In this document: piece after piece, positions 1 to 8,730 of the stretch
Position numbering within the stretch: position 1 is the stretch's first letter
How the letters are laid out: every line of letters begins with the position of its first letter
Assembly: GCA_965279005.1 (NCBI GenBank)
Contig: CBDIHK010000020.1
Location: 76,468-140,467, forward strand
From: Planctobacterium sp965279005
GTDB taxonomy: Bacteria; Pseudomonadota; Gammaproteobacteria; Enterobacterales; Alteromonadaceae
DNA: 64,000 nucleotides
Direction of reading: 5' to 3'
The notes under the pieces: generated by a model
What the model saw: only the letters and a program-made list of their open reading frames with translations
Database searches by the model: none
What the model was told of the DNA's origin: nothing
Made by a program: the position numbers and the translations under genes

Positions 1-154
1 GCGCTACGAAGCATTGCAGGAATGTCTCGAATTGATTAAAACCGATTTAAAGGCCGCTCAAATCCATAACTATGAATGCCGGGTAAAACAGCTATACCAC
101 GACCGTGATGAAGTGACGGTGTTGTTGCGCAAATTGCAAGCCCAACAACGGTAG
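1..154 (+). CDS. 3' end of an unidentified protein (5' truncated)
   Basis: Only the last 50 codons are in the window, read in the frame starting at base 2 and ending with TAG at 152-154. The visible tail is rich in Leu, Glu, Lys, Arg and Gln and ends in RKLQAQQR, which suggests an alpha-helical or coiled-coil C-terminus. No family could be recognised from so short a piece. The next gene starts 11 bases downstream with a strong Shine-Dalgarno, so the two are probably cotranscribed. Confidence 0.6.
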   Translation, partial: RYEALQECLELIKTDLKAAQIHNYECRVKQLYHDRDEVTVLLRKLQAQQR

Positions 155-165
155 TAGGAGGCAGG

Positions 166-813
166 GTGGATATTCCAAAAGCAGTCTTATTCGACCACGA
201 TGGTACTATCGTAGATTCCGAGCAAGCCCACTACGAAATTTGGTGTGATGTTTTGGGCGAGTTTGGCAGCCAATTCACAGGTGAAATGTATGCCCAAAAC
301 TGCGTTGGAGTGCCAACCCAAGGCAACGTTGAATACTTGCTTGAAACCTTCCCTTTGAATGACAGCGCTGAAAACTTGCTACGGCGCAAGGCTGAAGCAA
401 CTTCAGCATTTCTACATAATAACTACTTCCCTCTGCTACCAGGTGTGCGCCAAGTTATGCGGGGTTTGCAAAGGCAAAATGTGCGCATGGCAGTAGTCTC
501 GGGCTCAGAGCGATTTGCAGTGTTGAGGTCGATTGCTGGCAATGATATCGGCGGTTTTATCGAATTTGTGGCTACGGGTGACCAAGTGGCCAACAACAAG
601 CCTGCCCCTGATGTCTATTTGTATGCTTTAGGGAAATTAGGCCTCAGTGCTGCTGAATGTATGGCGCTGGAGGATACTGAGCATGGTGTGCATGCCGCCA
701 CACGCGCTGGGATTGCAACCGTTGCTATTCCCAACTGCCACAGCCAAGGCCACGATTTTTCAGGTGCAGTAAGGGTACTGGGCAGTATTAGTGAACTTAC
801 TTTTCCGCTTTAG
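166..813 (+). CDS. HAD-superfamily hydrolase (beta-phosphoglucomutase/YniC-like phosphatase)
   Basis: A 215-residue cytoplasmic HAD phosphatase. Motif I is seen near the N-terminus as DHDGT (nucleophile Asp10, acid/base Asp12), followed by a helical cap domain. Motif II is VVSGS around residue 110, the motif III lysine is in NNKPAPD around residue 145, and motif IV is LEDTEHG around residue 168. Order and length fit subfamily IA with a small cap, which usually acts on sugar phosphates or other small phosphoesters; the substrate cannot be read from sequence. The GTG start at 166 is chosen because TAGGAGG ends a few bases upstream. Confidence 0.85.
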   Translation: MDIPKAVLFDHDGTIVDSEQAHYEIWCDVLGEFGSQFTGEMYAQNCVGVPTQGNVEYLLETFPLNDSAENLLRRKAEATSAFLHNNYFPLLPGVRQVMRGLQRQNVRMAVVSGSERFAVLRSIAGNDIGGFIEFVATGDQVANNKPAPDVYLYALGKLGLSAAECMALEDTEHGVHAATRAGIATVAIPNCHSQGHDFSGAVRVLGSISELTFPL

Positions 814-927
814 CACTGATTAGCTAATACTTTTGTTTTAAAATGCTTCAAGGCGCTGGTTTTCTTGGTTTTAGCAGTCTATTGTATGGCTACTTTTTTA
901 ACGCTGTGCCCAAAGGAAGGCGAAAAT

Positions 928-1254
928 ATGCTTATGGACACCGAACAGATGAATGTGCCTGAAAAAGAATTGGCGACAATAAACAAATTTGCTCGCTCAG
1001 TAGCCGACCGGTATCTTTGCATTATGGAAACTAAATATGTGGATGAGCGTATTTATTTAACCTTGGCTTTACCTGGATCTGCTCTGGTTGGTTCCGCTTT
1101 AAATCCTGACGAACTGCTATCACGCCTTGGTCTGTGCCAGAAAAAATGCAGGTTAAGCCTGCGCAAGCTATTTTGGTTTGAATGCCTACTGAACCGGCGT
1201 GTGCTTAAGAATTTAGTCGATGGCTTTATTACCCACAGGTGGATTGCCCACTAG
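928..1254 (+). CDS. hypothetical protein, 108 aa
   Basis: Unrecognised small cytoplasmic protein. The ATG at 928 is preferred over an in-frame upstream start at 865 because AAGGAAGG lies at 913-920, seven bases before it; the upstream extension has no comparable site. The N-terminal third is acidic, and the C-terminal half is basic with three Cys and several Arg/Lys. There is no signal peptide or clear membrane segment. It ends two bases before a diverged end of the MITE-like repeat found elsewhere in this window, so its 3' end may have been altered by that element. Confidence 0.5.
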   Translation: MLMDTEQMNVPEKELATINKFARSVADRYLCIMETKYVDERIYLTLALPGSALVGSALNPDELLSRLGLCQKKCRLSLRKLFWFECLLNRRVLKNLVDGFITHRWIAH

Positions 1255-1255
1255 G

Positions 1256-1292
1256 TATATCGATACCATTAAGTATTCGCACGCCCAGTGGG
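1256..1292. repeat. diverged terminal end of the MITE-like repeat family
   Basis: This stretch carries CCATTAAGTATT followed by a CCAGTGGG block, the same order as the ends of the two large elements at 37543-37943 and 47840-48099. It differs from them at scattered positions. A possible much-degraded opposite end follows to about 1312. It fills the gap between an unknown gene and the 3' end of the broken tgpA. Confidence 0.55.
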
Positions 1293-1315
1293 GTTGGTAT
1301 TAACGGTTGGTAATG

Positions 1316-3327
1316 CTAGCGCGCACCGCCACTGCGCCTGAAAGCACGCCAATGCTGTTTCGTCACTTTCTCAATACTCAGTTTTTGTTCTATGTTAAGC
1401 GGCATATATTCATGTTGTACAATTGCGTGGGTTAATTGGCTAAAGGGGGCGAGCTGGTTTGCCGTTAGTTGATTTTTGATGCGCGCCAAAAAATGCAATG
1501 GCGTTTCGGACTTCTCTTTTACAATTCCCATTTTTGCCAAGTGCTGTATTGCTTTTTGATAATAGTGCAATGGATAGTTGGTGATTTCTGGAAACCATAT
1601 CCGGTAGTTAAAAAACAATAGGAATAAACCGATGACAACTAATGCCAATAACACAAGTAGGGCAATTCTGAGTGGCTTTATTTCGCCGACCAAGTGTTTA
1701 AAAAGATCTAATTGCTTGTCCTGGTCAAACCCCAGTATCCATTTGCTCCACATAAAATCCAGATCAGCGAGTATCAACCTTAGCTCGTTAAACATGGCAA
1801 GGTTGCGTAAACTGGATAAGCTAAAGTTGGCATCTGCTAAAAAGCTATCTTCATGTGTCATTGCAGCTTCTAGGCCAAGGCTTATCCGTTTCTGGAGCAA
1901 CAAAACCGGTAGGATCCTTGCGCACCCAACCTTGGCCCGGTAGCCATACCTCTACCCAGGCGTGGGCATCATATTGGTATATGCTCATGTAATCTTCACC
2001 GCGCATTTCCCCCCTTGGTAGCCACCGACTAGCCTCGCTGGGATCCCCGCTAAGCGCATGATGTAGGCGTAGGCACTGGCATAGTGGGAACAAAAGCCTG
2101 CTCGATGTTCAAACAAAAAGGCATCAACTGGATTGACTGGCATTAGCTCTGGCCTGAGGGTGTAGCGGAATGTATTGTCCAGAAAAAACTTTTCTACTTG
2201 CGCAATAAACTCCAAGTTACCGGGGTATTGTTGCCTGAGGCCTGCCGTCCAGGCTACGGTTTTTGGATTTCCTTGCTCGGTGACCATCAGGTTTACGTTG
2301 ACGTCAAAGTAGTCTGAACCACCCTGTAACGCTGTATTTGGGTAGGAGTTGACCGAATACTTATATTTGGTAACTATTGGGATGACGCTTTGTACTTGGA
2401 AGTCTGGGCTTAGCCAGGTCCGCCGGCTCAGCGGCTCTGCTACATCTAGCGCGAATAACCAATTTTGGTCAGTTGGCTCCATGATCACGTCGTAGCTGAA
2501 AATCTTTGAATTATCATATTTGGGTACCAAAGACCTACCCAAGCGGAAGTTGGTGCGTTTCATCCGTTTGCGCAAGTGGCTAATTGACCATGTTTTGCCG
2601 TCAAACTCCCTCAAATACAATAGCTCGCCAGTACCTGTTGTGGGGAGCTGGAATGTTGTTGGCAAATTGCGCCCGAAACACCAAGTTACTGGACTGGCTT
2701 AGTTTGGCGATATCACCTGGAGTAATGGATTCTGTCAGGCCCGTTTGGGTGCTTTTTGATTTGGGCATTTGCCAAAGTGGGCTTAGGTTGCGGGAGTACT
2801 AAAAACAATAGCAGGCAGATTGGCATCGATTGTAAACCTATTTTTCCCGCTAACTTAAAGTTGTCCATTACCTGCTTATTGGGGGCAATATGGAAGGCCA
2901 AAGATGTGAAAACCACAAGTGCAATAAAGCCAAAATAAAAACTATAAAATATGGATTGCTCAAATATGAGGCCGCAACCAAGCAGGAAAAATAGAATGCA
3001 AACAAGCATAAAATAATCCCTTACGGTGCGCATTTGCATCAGTTTTAACGCACAGGCCATTACTAGCAAATTTACCATGGCGAGCAACAAACCTATTTGT
3101 ATGCCGGTGTAGGCCAATAGCAAGGCACATAATACGGCAAACAAATTAATGGTACGGATACTGGGAAGGTTGCCATGCCAGTCGTAGAACAGGGTTATGC
3201 GCATCCCTACCGCTAATAATACCAATACCCATATCCAAAGCATTAAGGGTTGGAATAGCGCAATTGATGCGAGTAATAAGGCTACACTAAGTAAAAGGTG
3301 TGAGTGGTTGCGGAACTTGTTATCCAA
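1316..3327 (-). pseudogene. tgpA: tgpA-type transglutaminase-like membrane protein, broken by four single-base indels
   Basis: Read from 3327 down to 1316, this encodes an N-terminal DUF3488 membrane region with several hydrophobic helices, a periplasmic transglutaminase core and a C-terminal DUF4129 region with one more membrane helix. The reading frame changes four times: an extra base in 2738-2742, an extra base in 2608-2610, a missing base in the C-run 2009-2014 (plus strand), and an extra base in 1889-1891. Correcting them gives one uninterrupted frame of 669 residues, the usual TgpA length. The catalytic Cys (AGFCSHYA), His (YDAHAWVEV) and Asp (KDPTG) are all kept. The TTG start at 3327 overlaps the upstream DUF58 stop by 8 bases and has GGGGAG seven bases before it. 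Either a recent pseudogene or local sequencing error. Confidence 0.85.
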
Positions 3328-4318
3328 CGGGACGCTCCCCAGGCAGCAAGGCCAAGCAAGTGAGGCAGTTCTCCATGTGCACTTCACCATGTCCTGGGGC
3401 GATAGATTGCCCCATGATGCGTAATCCGTATATTTTCTTTTGTTTATGTGCATGTATGACCTGGTAAGCAAGGTGGCTTATTGCGGTTTCCCAGGCTAAA
3501 TGCTCAAACTGTTTTACGTCTAACCAGTGGCTACTCGAACTGGCACCACTAAATTTCTTGCTCACCCATTCCCTGCCTCGGGCAACCTGCTTCCAGGCGA
3601 TCCGATGCATGGGTTCGCCAACCTGGTAAGTTTTAAGGCTATCAAAGTCTTCTTCTACGCCGGTATATTGGCCAGTGTTCTCGTTGTCACCAGCATCGGG
3701 CTCAAACTGCCAAACCAGGTTGCAAGCCAGTGGCTTTGGGTAAACTAGGATCTCGGCATCAAACTGTAAATGTGTCCAACACCGGTACAGCCCCAGCGGA
3801 TAGAAGCTTTCAATAGTTAGCCTTGGAACACTTAGTTTGCCGCGCTTCCTGGTCTCGATAGGGATCGTTGTTGGATTGCCTGCGGTAGAAAGGTCAATGC
3901 TAGTAACTCGGTGCGATTGCCAAAAGCGCAAGTGAATTTTGCCTTCGATGTTGCTAGGGTCGCTATCCTTCGATTTTTTATTGCCTATCCAAAATGGGAT
4001 ATTAGCTTCTTCCCCGAGGAATACGGGTTTAACTTTCCCCAAATGAATTTCCAACTTGGCAAAGTTCGCGAAACTCCCCATCAAAGTAACGAGGAATACG
4101 GATACCAAAAAAAAGCTCAAAAGTAGCATTAGGTTGTTTCTATAGTTTGTGCCTAAGATAAACAGGATTGCGGCCATGGTTAAAAACCAGAAACCAAACC
4201 TCGATGGAAATATGAAAATGTTGGACATGTCCAACTTAAATTCACGATCGCTTGGGATCCGCCGGTTTAACCAGGTTTCTAATCGTTTCAACCACCAAGA
4301 TTTGACCGTGCTTACCAT
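3320..4318 (-). CDS. DUF58 domain protein
   Basis: A 332-residue protein with a basic N-terminus, then two adjacent hydrophobic helices (about residues 38-55 and 60-82), followed by a soluble part containing the DUF58 signature VGEPMHRIAWKQVARGREW. DUF58 proteins have a vWA-like fold and are almost always encoded between a MoxR ATPase and a transglutaminase-like membrane protein, exactly as here. It starts 14 bases after the MoxR gene and overlaps the start of tgpA. The family is thought to work with MoxR as a chaperone-type system at the membrane; the substrate is unknown. The gene is intact although its partner tgpA is broken. Confidence 0.85.
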   Translation of the reverse strand: MVSTVKSWWLKRLETWLNRRIPSDREFKLDMSNIFIFPSRFGFWFLTMAAILFILGTNYRNNLMLLLSFFLVSVFLVTLMGSFANFAKLEIHLGKVKPVFLGEEANIPFWIGNKKSKDSDPSNIEGKIHLRFWQSHRVTSIDLSTAGNPTTIPIETRKRGKLSVPRLTIESFYPLGLYRCWTHLQFDAEILVYPKPLACNLVWQFEPDAGDNENTGQYTGVEEDFDSLKTYQVGEPMHRIAWKQVARGREWVSKKFSGASSSSHWLDVKQFEHLAWETAISHLAYQVIHAHKQKKIYGLRIMGQSIAPGHGEVHMENCLTCLALLPGERPVG

Positions 4319-4332
4319 GTTATTTCTTTGGT

Positions 4333-5250
4333 TTAGGCGGCGAGGGTGTCTACTTGTTCGACCAGCTGTTCGCTTAGGCTGTTTTCACCCGCGAGATCAG
4401 AATAGCTACTGCGCAACCTGTGTTCAGCGACGGAGGGAAGAATAGCTTGCACATCTTCCGGGATTACAAATTGCCTTCCCGAAACATATGCCCAAGCTTT
4501 ACTTGCTAATAATATTGCTTTACTTGCCCTGGGCGATAGGGGGGTGGGGAATTGCTCCGATTCACGGGTGTGGGTTACCAATCTCAATATATAATCAACG
4601 ATTGCTGTTGATGCATGTGTTGCGAAGACTTCCTCTTGCATAGCCAAAAAAGAATCAGTCGTTAAAGCTTGTGTGACTTGTTTCGGGGAGTGTTGGTCGA
4701 GCTCCAATAACATAGTGCGTTCTGATTGCCAGTCTGGGTAGCCCAGTTTAATACGCATAAAGAAACGATCGAGCTGCGATTCTGGCAGTGGATAGGTGCC
4801 AGACTGGTGCAATGGGTTTTGTGTTGCAATCACAAAAAAGGGTTCTGCCAATGGGTAAGTATCACCGTCAATGCTAACTTGGTTCTCTTCCATCGCCTCA
4901 AGTAAGGCACTTTGTGTTTTTGGGCTTGCCCGGTTTATCTCATCTGCCAGCATTAATTGTGAAAAAATAGGGCCGCGATGGAATACAAACCTTTGCTCTT
5001 TGCTTTCGTAAATGTTGACACCCAAAATATCAGCAGGCAATAAGTCCGATGTAAATTGAACTCGAGAAAAGTTAAGTCCTAGGCTATTGGCGATTGCGTG
5101 GGAGAGGCTGGTTTTGCCCATGCCAGGCAAGTCTTCAATAAGCAAATGCCCTTTGCACAAAAGGCAGGTCAATGCCAGTTTGACTTGTTCCTGCTTGCCG
5201 ATGACAACGCTTGAAATCTCAGAGATTGCTTTGCTAAGAGAGTCTTGCAT
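4333..5250 (-). CDS. moxR: MoxR-family AAA+ ATPase
   Basis: 305 residues with the hallmarks of a MoxR AAA+ ATPase: Walker A in EDLPGMGKTSL (about residues 38-48), Walker B in MLADEINRASP, sensor 1 in FFVIATQNP, the arginine-finger region LPESQLDRFFMR, and a C-terminal lid domain. MoxR ATPases act as chaperones that mature other proteins, often with vWA partners. First gene of a reverse-strand operon with DUF58 and tgpA; its promoter should lie in 5251-5495. Confidence 0.9.
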   Translation of the reverse strand: MQDSLSKAISEISSVVIGKQEQVKLALTCLLCKGHLLIEDLPGMGKTSLSHAIANSLGLNFSRVQFTSDLLPADILGVNIYESKEQRFVFHRGPIFSQLMLADEINRASPKTQSALLEAMEENQVSIDGDTYPLAEPFFVIATQNPLHQSGTYPLPESQLDRFFMRIKLGYPDWQSERTMLLELDQHSPKQVTQALTTDSFLAMQEEVFATHASTAIVDYILRLVTHTRESEQFPTPLSPRASKAILLASKAWAYVSGRQFVIPEDVQAILPSVAEHRLRSSYSDLAGENSLSEQLVEQVDTLAA

Positions 5251-5495
5251 GAAAGGTACTGCCCCATTTATTGCATCTACTTAGCATAGAAGAATCAGGA
5301 GCGATAAGTCCAGGTGCCTAGTGGGGGTATTGTAGACAGATTGAGAATCAGCTCACAATTTTATCTGGGATCCAATGGCAAGTGAGCATTTTCAATTGTT
5401 AAAATAATGTTGTAAATGTTGGATTAAAAAATGAAAGTGAAGTGGATAGCTGATTATAGCCATCCGAAATCACATAAAGCTAAATTGTTTAATTT

Positions 5496-5894
5496 TTAAA
5501 TAGAGAAGTCCTCTAGACTTTTACCCGTTGCTAATGCCTCAGAGAATATTTTCGGCATACGGCCAATTCCTGTCCAGTTGTGTTCTTCGCCATCTTCGTC
5601 AACAATACGATATTTTATAGGACGTTTCTGTCCTGCTCTTTTTGATAAAGGTGCAGTTGAAGCGGATCCTAATTCTTCGTAAGAAATGCCGGCTTCCATA
5701 AGCTGTTTTTGAATTTCCAGGATTTTTGCCTGTTTTTCTTGTTCTTGGCGCTGCTTTTCTTCTTCTTTTAATTTTCTGGTTTCAATGATATTCCTTAGTT
5801 TAACCAACACTTCTTCCAGCTCTTCGAGTGTTAGCTCTTTTACTGCACCCTGTAATCTTCTGCCGTGAGTTAAGGTTTTTAAGAAATCACTCAT
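5496..5894 (-). CDS. hns: H-NS family nucleoid-associated protein
   Basis: 132 residues with the two-part layout of H-NS. A charged oligomerisation region of about residues 10-70 is full of Glu, Lys and Gln and predicts as a coiled coil. The C-terminal DNA-binding domain of about residues 88-132 contains YRIVDEDGEEHNWTGIGRMP and ends in GKSLEDFSI. H-NS proteins bind AT-rich DNA and silence genes. In the minor-groove motif usually read as Gln-Gly-Arg, this protein has Ile-Gly-Arg. The upstream region is AT rich and the gene is monocistronic, with the terminator of the etfD gene between it and its neighbour. The ATG at 5894 has AAGGG about ten bases upstream. Confidence 0.85.
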   Translation of the reverse strand: MSDFLKTLTHGRRLQGAVKELTLEELEEVLVKLRNIIETRKLKEEEKQRQEQEKQAKILEIQKQLMEAGISYEELGSASTAPLSKRAGQKRPIKYRIVDEDGEEHNWTGIGRMPKIFSEALATGKSLEDFSI

Positions 5895-5980
5895 TTAATT
5901 TATACCCTTTTGATAGTAGTTAATATATTTATAATCAATGCAGGCACGAATATAAAACTAAATTTCAAATATTCCAAATA

Positions 5981-6004
5981 AAAAAGCGGCTCAAGCCGCT
6001 TTTT
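5981..6004. terminator. bidirectional rho-independent terminator
   Basis: A perfect inverted repeat, AGCGGCT and AGCCGCT around a two-base centre, is flanked by A5 on the left and T4 on the right, so it can act in both directions. It ends etfD transcription coming from the right on the minus strand and lies just upstream of the H-NS-like gene. Confidence 0.85.
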
Positions 6005-6036
6005 AACCAAATTAATTGTAAGTTATTTAAATGAAC

Positions 6037-7686
6037 TCACATATTGGGGTAATTTGGGCCACCAGTGCCTTCTGGTGTCACCCATGTAATATTTTGAGTT
6101 GGATCTTTGATGTCACAAGTTTTGCAATGGATGCAGTTTTGGCTATTGATTTGCAGGGCTTTGCCGCCAGTCTCGGATTCCACAATCTCATAGACACCCG
6201 CAGGGCAATAGCGTTGTGCAGGCTCATCAAATAATGCTAGGTTATGTTTTATGGGTATTTCTTTATCTTTAAGCTGAAGATGGCAAGGTTGCTCTTCTTC
6301 GTGGTTTGTATTTGACAGAAATACCGATGACAATCTATCAAAGCTCAGTTTGCCATCGGGTTTGTTATACTCAATTGGGGTGCAATCCGCTGCATTTTTT
6401 AACTGTAGATGGTCTTCACTATTATCTTTCAACGTAAATAAAGGCTTGCCGCCTAATATGTTTTGTTCAAATGTATTAAATGCCCCGCCTAATAAATTAC
6501 CATATTTATGGATGGCAGGACCAAAGTTCTTGGCTGAGTTAAGCTCAGAAAATAGCCATGACTGGTTGAATTTTGACTCAAAACTTTGTATCGCTTGTTC
6601 GTTAGAATGAGAATTTTCAATTGCCTCGAAAATAGTTTCAGCAATTAATAATCCGGACTTCATTGCGGTGTGGTTGCCTTTAATTTTGGCAAAATTGAGG
6701 GTTCCGGCATTACAACCGGCTAGAAAACCGCCAGGAAATGCCATTTTAGCAAGTGCATTTAAACCACCCTTGGTTAATGCCCTGGCACCATAGCTCACCC
6801 TTTTACCACCTTCCAAGTATTGTTTGTACACTGGATGGTGTTTTAAACGCTGGAACTCCTCGAATGGGCTTAGGTGTGGATTGCTGTAATTTAAATCAAC
6901 AATCAGCCCGACTAAAATTTGGTTGTTTTCAGCATGGTATAAATATGCTCCGCCGCTTTCTTTTACCAGTGGCCATCCAGTTGAATGTACAACCAGTCCT
7001 TCTTTGTGCTGATCTGCTGGTACATCCCAAATTTCTTTGAAACCAATCGCGTAGTGTTGGCTGGTCGCGTCTTGATCCAACTGGAACTTCTCAATTAGCT
7101 GTTTGCCCAAATGGCCACGTGAACCTTCGGCAAACACAGTGTATTTGGCGCGAAGCTCCATTCCTGGCATAAATGAATCTTTGGGATTGCCTTCGCTATC
7201 CAGTCCCATGTCGCCGGTAATAACCCCGGCAACACTGCCGTCTTCATTGTACAAAACTTCAGCGGCCGGAAATCCTGGAAATATTTCTACTCCTAGCTGC
7301 TCCGCTTGCTCAGCCATCCAACGGCAAACATTTCCCATGCTGACGATATAGTTGCCGTCGTTGTGCATTGTTTTGGGCGTAATAGCATTGGGTAGTTTGA
7401 TCGCTTTTTTATCGTTTTGAAGCAAATAAATGTCATCACCAGTCACCTTGGTGTTCAGGGGAGCCCCCATTTCTTGCCAGTTTGGAAACAGTTCTTCTAG
7501 CGCTTTCGGCTCAAAAACGGCACCAGATAATATGTGTGCGCCAACTTCTGAGCCTTTTTCAACAACGCAAACCATCAATTCTTGTTCTTTCTCTTGTGCC
7601 ATTTGCATTAACTTGCAAGCAGTTGCTAGACCAGAAGGTCCGGCACCAACAATGACAACGTCAAATTCCATCGATTCACGTTCCAA
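6037..7686 (-). CDS. etfD: electron transfer flavoprotein-ubiquinone oxidoreductase
   Basis: 549 residues. ETF-QO takes electrons from reduced ETF and passes them to ubiquinone at the inner membrane, linking fatty acid and branched-chain amino acid oxidation to respiration. The N-terminus has the FAD dinucleotide motif VVIVGAGPSGLATA. The C-terminus carries the four [4Fe-4S] cysteines in CPAGVYE and NCIHCKTCD, followed by the typical GGPNYPNM end. The start is TTG at 7686: GGAG lies seven bases upstream, whereas the first ATG at 7671 is more than 20 bases from it. The gene is divergent from etfBA, its redox partner, across a 294-base regulatory gap. Confidence 0.93.
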   Translation of the reverse strand: MERESMEFDVVIVGAGPSGLATACKLMQMAQEKEQELMVCVVEKGSEVGAHILSGAVFEPKALEELFPNWQEMGAPLNTKVTGDDIYLLQNDKKAIKLPNAITPKTMHNDGNYIVSMGNVCRWMAEQAEQLGVEIFPGFPAAEVLYNEDGSVAGVITGDMGLDSEGNPKDSFMPGMELRAKYTVFAEGSRGHLGKQLIEKFQLDQDATSQHYAIGFKEIWDVPADQHKEGLVVHSTGWPLVKESGGAYLYHAENNQILVGLIVDLNYSNPHLSPFEEFQRLKHHPVYKQYLEGGKRVSYGARALTKGGLNALAKMAFPGGFLAGCNAGTLNFAKIKGNHTAMKSGLLIAETIFEAIENSHSNEQAIQSFESKFNQSWLFSELNSAKNFGPAIHKYGNLLGGAFNTFEQNILGGKPLFTLKDNSEDHLQLKNAADCTPIEYNKPDGKLSFDRLSSVFLSNTNHEEEQPCHLQLKDKEIPIKHNLALFDEPAQRYCPAGVYEIVESETGGKALQINSQNCIHCKTCDIKDPTQNITWVTPEGTGGPNYPNM

Positions 7687-7864
7687 TTTGCTTCTCCTAC
7701 TTTTAAATACGTTTAGTTATATTTCGGTTTTTGGCTGCACCGGCCATTACGCGTTGATTAGGGCGTTCTAATACTCTGTTTGCAGCATTTTATTAAAATG
7801 TAAACAAATATCGCCTATGATTGCGCGCAATGTAAAATTATTGTGTTTACCTAGCCTGTATTAG

Positions 7865-7882
7865 GTTGACGTTTACGTTAAC
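7865..7882. promoter_or_regulatory. palindromic operator in the etf divergent promoter (LiuR-like)
   Basis: GTTGACGTTTACGTTAAC is an imperfect palindrome: 7 of 8 arm positions match around a central TT. It lies in the shared region between etfD and etfBA. Related palindromes built on ACGT/TTAACG cores have been described for the MerR-family regulator LiuR, which controls branched-chain amino acid and ETF genes in gammaproteobacteria. Assignment to LiuR is inference; no such regulator gene is in the window. Confidence 0.5.
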
Positions 7883-7980
7883 AGCAAGTACATTTCAAAG
7901 CCAATTTTTAGGTTACTCGTACCCTATATAAAGTTCGCGGATCTTTACACTGCGGATCCTATAAATATCAAGAGGTAACA

Positions 7981-8730
7981 ATGAAAGTTCTCGTCCCAGT
8001 TAAGCGCGTTATAGATTATAACGTTAAAGTCAGGGTCAAACCTGACCATTCAGCGGTTGACCTCAGCAACACTAAAATGTCGATCAACCCATTTTGTGAA
8101 ATCGCTGTCGAAGAAGCCGTGCGCCTAAAAGAAAAGGGTTTGGCAAGTGAAATCGTCGTTGTTTCTATTGGTGATAAAAGCTGCCAAGAGCAACTTCGAA
8201 CGGCCTTGGCATTGGGTGCTGATAGGGCTTTGCAGGTTGAAACTGATGTAGCGTTGGACTCATTACAAGTTGCTAAGTTGTTGCAAAAAGTTGTTGCTGA
8301 GGAAGAACCTGGTTTGGTGATCCTTGGCAAACAATCCATTGACTCTGACAATAACCAAACTGGTCAGATGCTGGCTGCCCTATGTGGTTATCCTCAAGGT
8401 ACATTTGCATCTGAGGTTGTGCTTGAAGAAAATACCGTCAAAGTGACCCGCGAAGTTGATGGTGGTTTACAAACTGTTGCGCTACAAATGCCTGCGATTG
8501 TGACAACTGACTTGCGCTTGAATGAGCCAAGGTATGCGTCTTTGCCTAACATTATGAAAGCGAAACGCAAACCGCTGGCGGTTAAACCAGCCGCAGACTA
8601 CGGTGTTGAACTGGGCTCTAAGGTTCAAATCCTTAAAGTGACCCCGCCGGCAGAGCGGCAAGGTGGCGTTAAGGTGGCCGACGTGGCTGAGTTGGTGGAC
8701 AAACTAAAAACTGAAGCGAAGGTGATCTAA
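7981..8730 (+). CDS. etfB: electron transfer flavoprotein subunit beta
   Basis: 249 residues, the usual EtfB length. The N-terminus MKVLVPVKRVIDYNVKVRVK is typical, and the family motif VTREVDGGLQTVALQMPAIVTTDLRLNEPRYASL is seen around residues 155-190. EtfB binds AMP and pairs with EtfA (FAD) as a soluble electron carrier for acyl-CoA and related dehydrogenases. The ATG follows AAGAGGT at a normal distance, and the stop overlaps the etfA start by one base (TAATG), so the subunits are translationally coupled. Confidence 0.95.
   Translation: MKVLVPVKRVIDYNVKVRVKPDHSAVDLSNTKMSINPFCEIAVEEAVRLKEKGLASEIVVVSIGDKSCQEQLRTALALGADRALQVETDVALDSLQVAKLLQKVVAEEEPGLVILGKQSIDSDNNQTGQMLAALCGYPQGTFASEVVLEENTVKVTREVDGGLQTVALQMPAIVTTDLRLNEPRYASLPNIMKAKRKPLAVKPAADYGVELGSKVQILKVTPPAERQGGVKVADVAELVDKLKTEAKVI

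Noticed and set aside
2009..2742. Programmed frameshifting in tgpA
   Set aside because: Four shifts in mixed directions within one gene, without slippery-site and stimulatory structure patterns, fit indels and not recoding.
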